This document shows positions 62,988 through 64,000 of a DNA stretch of 64,000 nt, one piece after another. Each line of letters begins with the position of its first letter. Positions within the stretch are counted from its first letter, which is position 1. Made by a program: the position numbers and the translations under genes. The notes beneath the pieces were generated by a model. It worked only from the letters and a program-made list of their open reading frames with translations. It made no database searches and had not been told where the DNA came from. Origin of the DNA: Pectinatus brassicae (GTDB lineage Bacteria > Bacillota > Negativicutes > Selenomonadales > Selenomonadaceae); contig NZ_JACHFH010000001.1 in NCBI RefSeq assembly GCF_014201835.1, positions 62,001-126,000 on the forward strand. Reading direction: 5' to 3'.

Positions 62988-63028
62988 AACAAAACACCAT
63001 CGGAATTTTTCCGATGGTGTTTTGTTTA
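62987..63028. terminator. Bidirectional terminator between the NimA-like and NlpC/P60 genes
   Basis: AAACAAAACACCATCGGA pairs with TCCGATGGTGTTTTGTTT; A and T runs on both sides. Confidence 0.9.
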
Positions 63029-64000
63029 TTAATGAAAAGATACCGCTGATGTCAATGCCGCGGCAAAGCTATTACCGCTAGATAAATGCAGTGATAAATC
63101 ACTGACAACTACGCGCAATATACGCTGTTTGCTGTAACTGCCATCACTGACTCTTGTATAACTGCCCAAGGCATGGATTATATATGGTGTCCCATTAATA
63201 TTGCCTAAATACAGCATGGTATGCCCATCCATATACAAAGCGTCACCCGGCTTGCAGTTATCAAGTATATTTTGATAAATCTGCGCTTCGTTTAGTCCCG
63301 AAAAATCATAATGTCTACCATAAGTCTGTTCCTGTTCATCGGCATTACGCGGCAGGTAAATACCTACTGTACGATAAATATTAGCAATAAAACTCGAGCA
63401 GTCCACGCTGTTTTTGAGTCCGCCCCAGCCATAGGGTTCGCCATAATATTTAAAGGCTTCAGCAATTATATTATTGCGCGTATACGGCAAAAACCCTTCA
63501 TGCAAATTATCATCCAGCGTAATATCAATATTATTTTCCTGCAAATAGCCATAATCATCACGCTGCGGTACAATCACTCTATAAATATTGCCTTTTTTCT
63601 GTGTGAATACTATTTTACTGCCCATTTGATAAAATATATTTTCTCCACTATTGGGCAATGTATATGATTTACCTGTTACTACTAAAAAATTCTCCGGCTG
63701 TACATAATTAAGCCACTTGTTTCTATCCTGTACAATAGCTACATTCGCACTGGCAATCCAGCCACGATAATTATACATCTGTATATAATAAAAGTTATTA
63801 TCAGTACTTGTATTTAATATTATTACCGGCTCATTAGCATCTGCGACCGTTTCTTGAAACATATCGAACTGACTGGCATATGGCACGGAAAAAACCGGAC
63901 TCAATGTTGGCATTGTTCTTATATTGCTATGTTTTACAACTATACCCATTAATAAATTTTGCGTTTGCGGTAAATTAGCCAAATTCATTTTTTCCAATAG
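63029..64000 (-). CDS. SH3-NlpC/P60 cell-wall endopeptidase (5' end beyond window)
   Basis: The frame is open to the right edge, so the N-terminus with a likely signal peptide is missing. The visible 322+ residues contain SH3-like segments (VVKHSNIRTMPTLSPVFSVP, YIQMYNYRGWIASANVAIVQ) and an NlpC/P60 domain: YGWGGLKNSVDCSSFIANIY with the catalytic Cys, DALYMDGHTMLYLGNI with the catalytic His, and IIHALGSY. It cleaves peptide stems of peptidoglycan. This SH3b1/NlpC combination is common in Negativicutes. Confidence 0.9.
   Translation of the reverse strand, partial: LLEKMNLANLPQTQNLLMGIVVKHSNIRTMPTLSPVFSVPYASQFDMFQETVADANEPVIILNTSTDNNFYYIQMYNYRGWIASANVAIVQDRNKWLNYVQPENFLVVTGKSYTLPNSGENIFYQMGSKIVFTQKKGNIYRVIVPQRDDYGYLQENNIDITLDDNLHEGFLPYTRNNIIAEAFKYYGEPYGWGGLKNSVDCSSFIANIYRTVGIYLPRNADEQEQTYGRHYDFSGLNEAQIYQNILDNCKPGDALYMDGHTMLYLGNINGTPYIIHALGSYTRVSDGSYSKQRILRVVVSDLSLHLSSGNSFAAALTSAVSFH

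Overview
The window looks like a chromosomal segment of a low-GC, anaerobic Firmicute, most likely of the class Negativicutes (Selenomonas/Pectinatus/Megamonas-like). This is inference from gene content: a PolC-type replicase, a split L-serine dehydratase, corrin-ring nucleotide-loop genes, LL-DAP aminotransferase, rubredoxin, a ComFB-like protein, no sporulation genes, and AT-rich intergenic DNA. No marker gene in the window settles the genus.

Layout. 1-3790: a TrmB-type regulator (cut by the left edge), an AEC-family carrier, three small or secreted proteins of unknown role and a hot-dog thioesterase. 3788-10889: an L-ascorbate (ula-type) locus. A DeoR-family regulator is divergent from ulaG (broken by one in-frame TAG), the PTS genes ulaC-ulaA-ulaB, an FG-GAP protein, ulaF and ulaE. 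10947-12729: a coupled pair, zinc phospholipase C-like protein plus MGDG-synthase-type glycosyltransferase. 12944-14353: AraC regulator and a half-length DapF-like protein. 14584-22634: sdaAB-sdaAA, cobD, cobO, an ABC-2 exporter, tgt, yajC, 5-formyl-THF cyclo-ligase, a PP2C/SpoIIE-like phosphatase and a small P-loop protein. 22798-24959: secD-secF. 25050-28451: pyridoxamine kinase, a radical SAM protein, a yybP-ykoY (Mn2+) riboswitch with a TerC-type protein, and htpX. 28488-30258 (minus): GNAT, nth, ComFB-like, rubredoxin. 30416-31247: eight tRNA genes in one minus-strand operon, three of them different Leu isoacceptors.

31485-34116: a secreted protein, then lysS and greA. 34384-42610 (minus): a mannose-family PTS operon, followed by a sugar-sensing operon (anchored RbsB-like sensor, histidine kinase, response regulator, anchored solute-binding protein, HAD phosphatase). 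42881-51701: GT2 glycosyltransferase, a secreted protein, ribF, cobU, a compact hairpin-rich element with terminal inverted repeats, cobS, an alpha-ribazole-phosphatase-like gene, and polC. This PolC lacks the proofreading exonuclease segment. 51749-54395 (minus): what looks like a remnant exopolysaccharide-acetylation cluster (GH5, small membrane protein, N-terminally truncated MBOAT and an orphan signal-peptide ORF). 54422-58721: PAS-PAS-GGDEF protein, 6S RNA, a small protein, LmeA-like, YjbQ-like and a TIM-like isomerase. 58927-64000: a GntR regulator between the TIM-like gene and a class II aldolase, with four copies of a shared palindrome at the two promoters, then MarR, DapL-like aminotransferase, an FMN-binding protein and an NlpC/P60 protein cut by the right edge.

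The best leads are the ulaG amber codon, the exonuclease-less PolC, the phospholipase C/glycolipid-synthase pair (possible lipid remodelling), the GntR four-operator regulon, several genes that seem to use CTG or ATT as start codon, and the MITE-like element between cobU and cobS.
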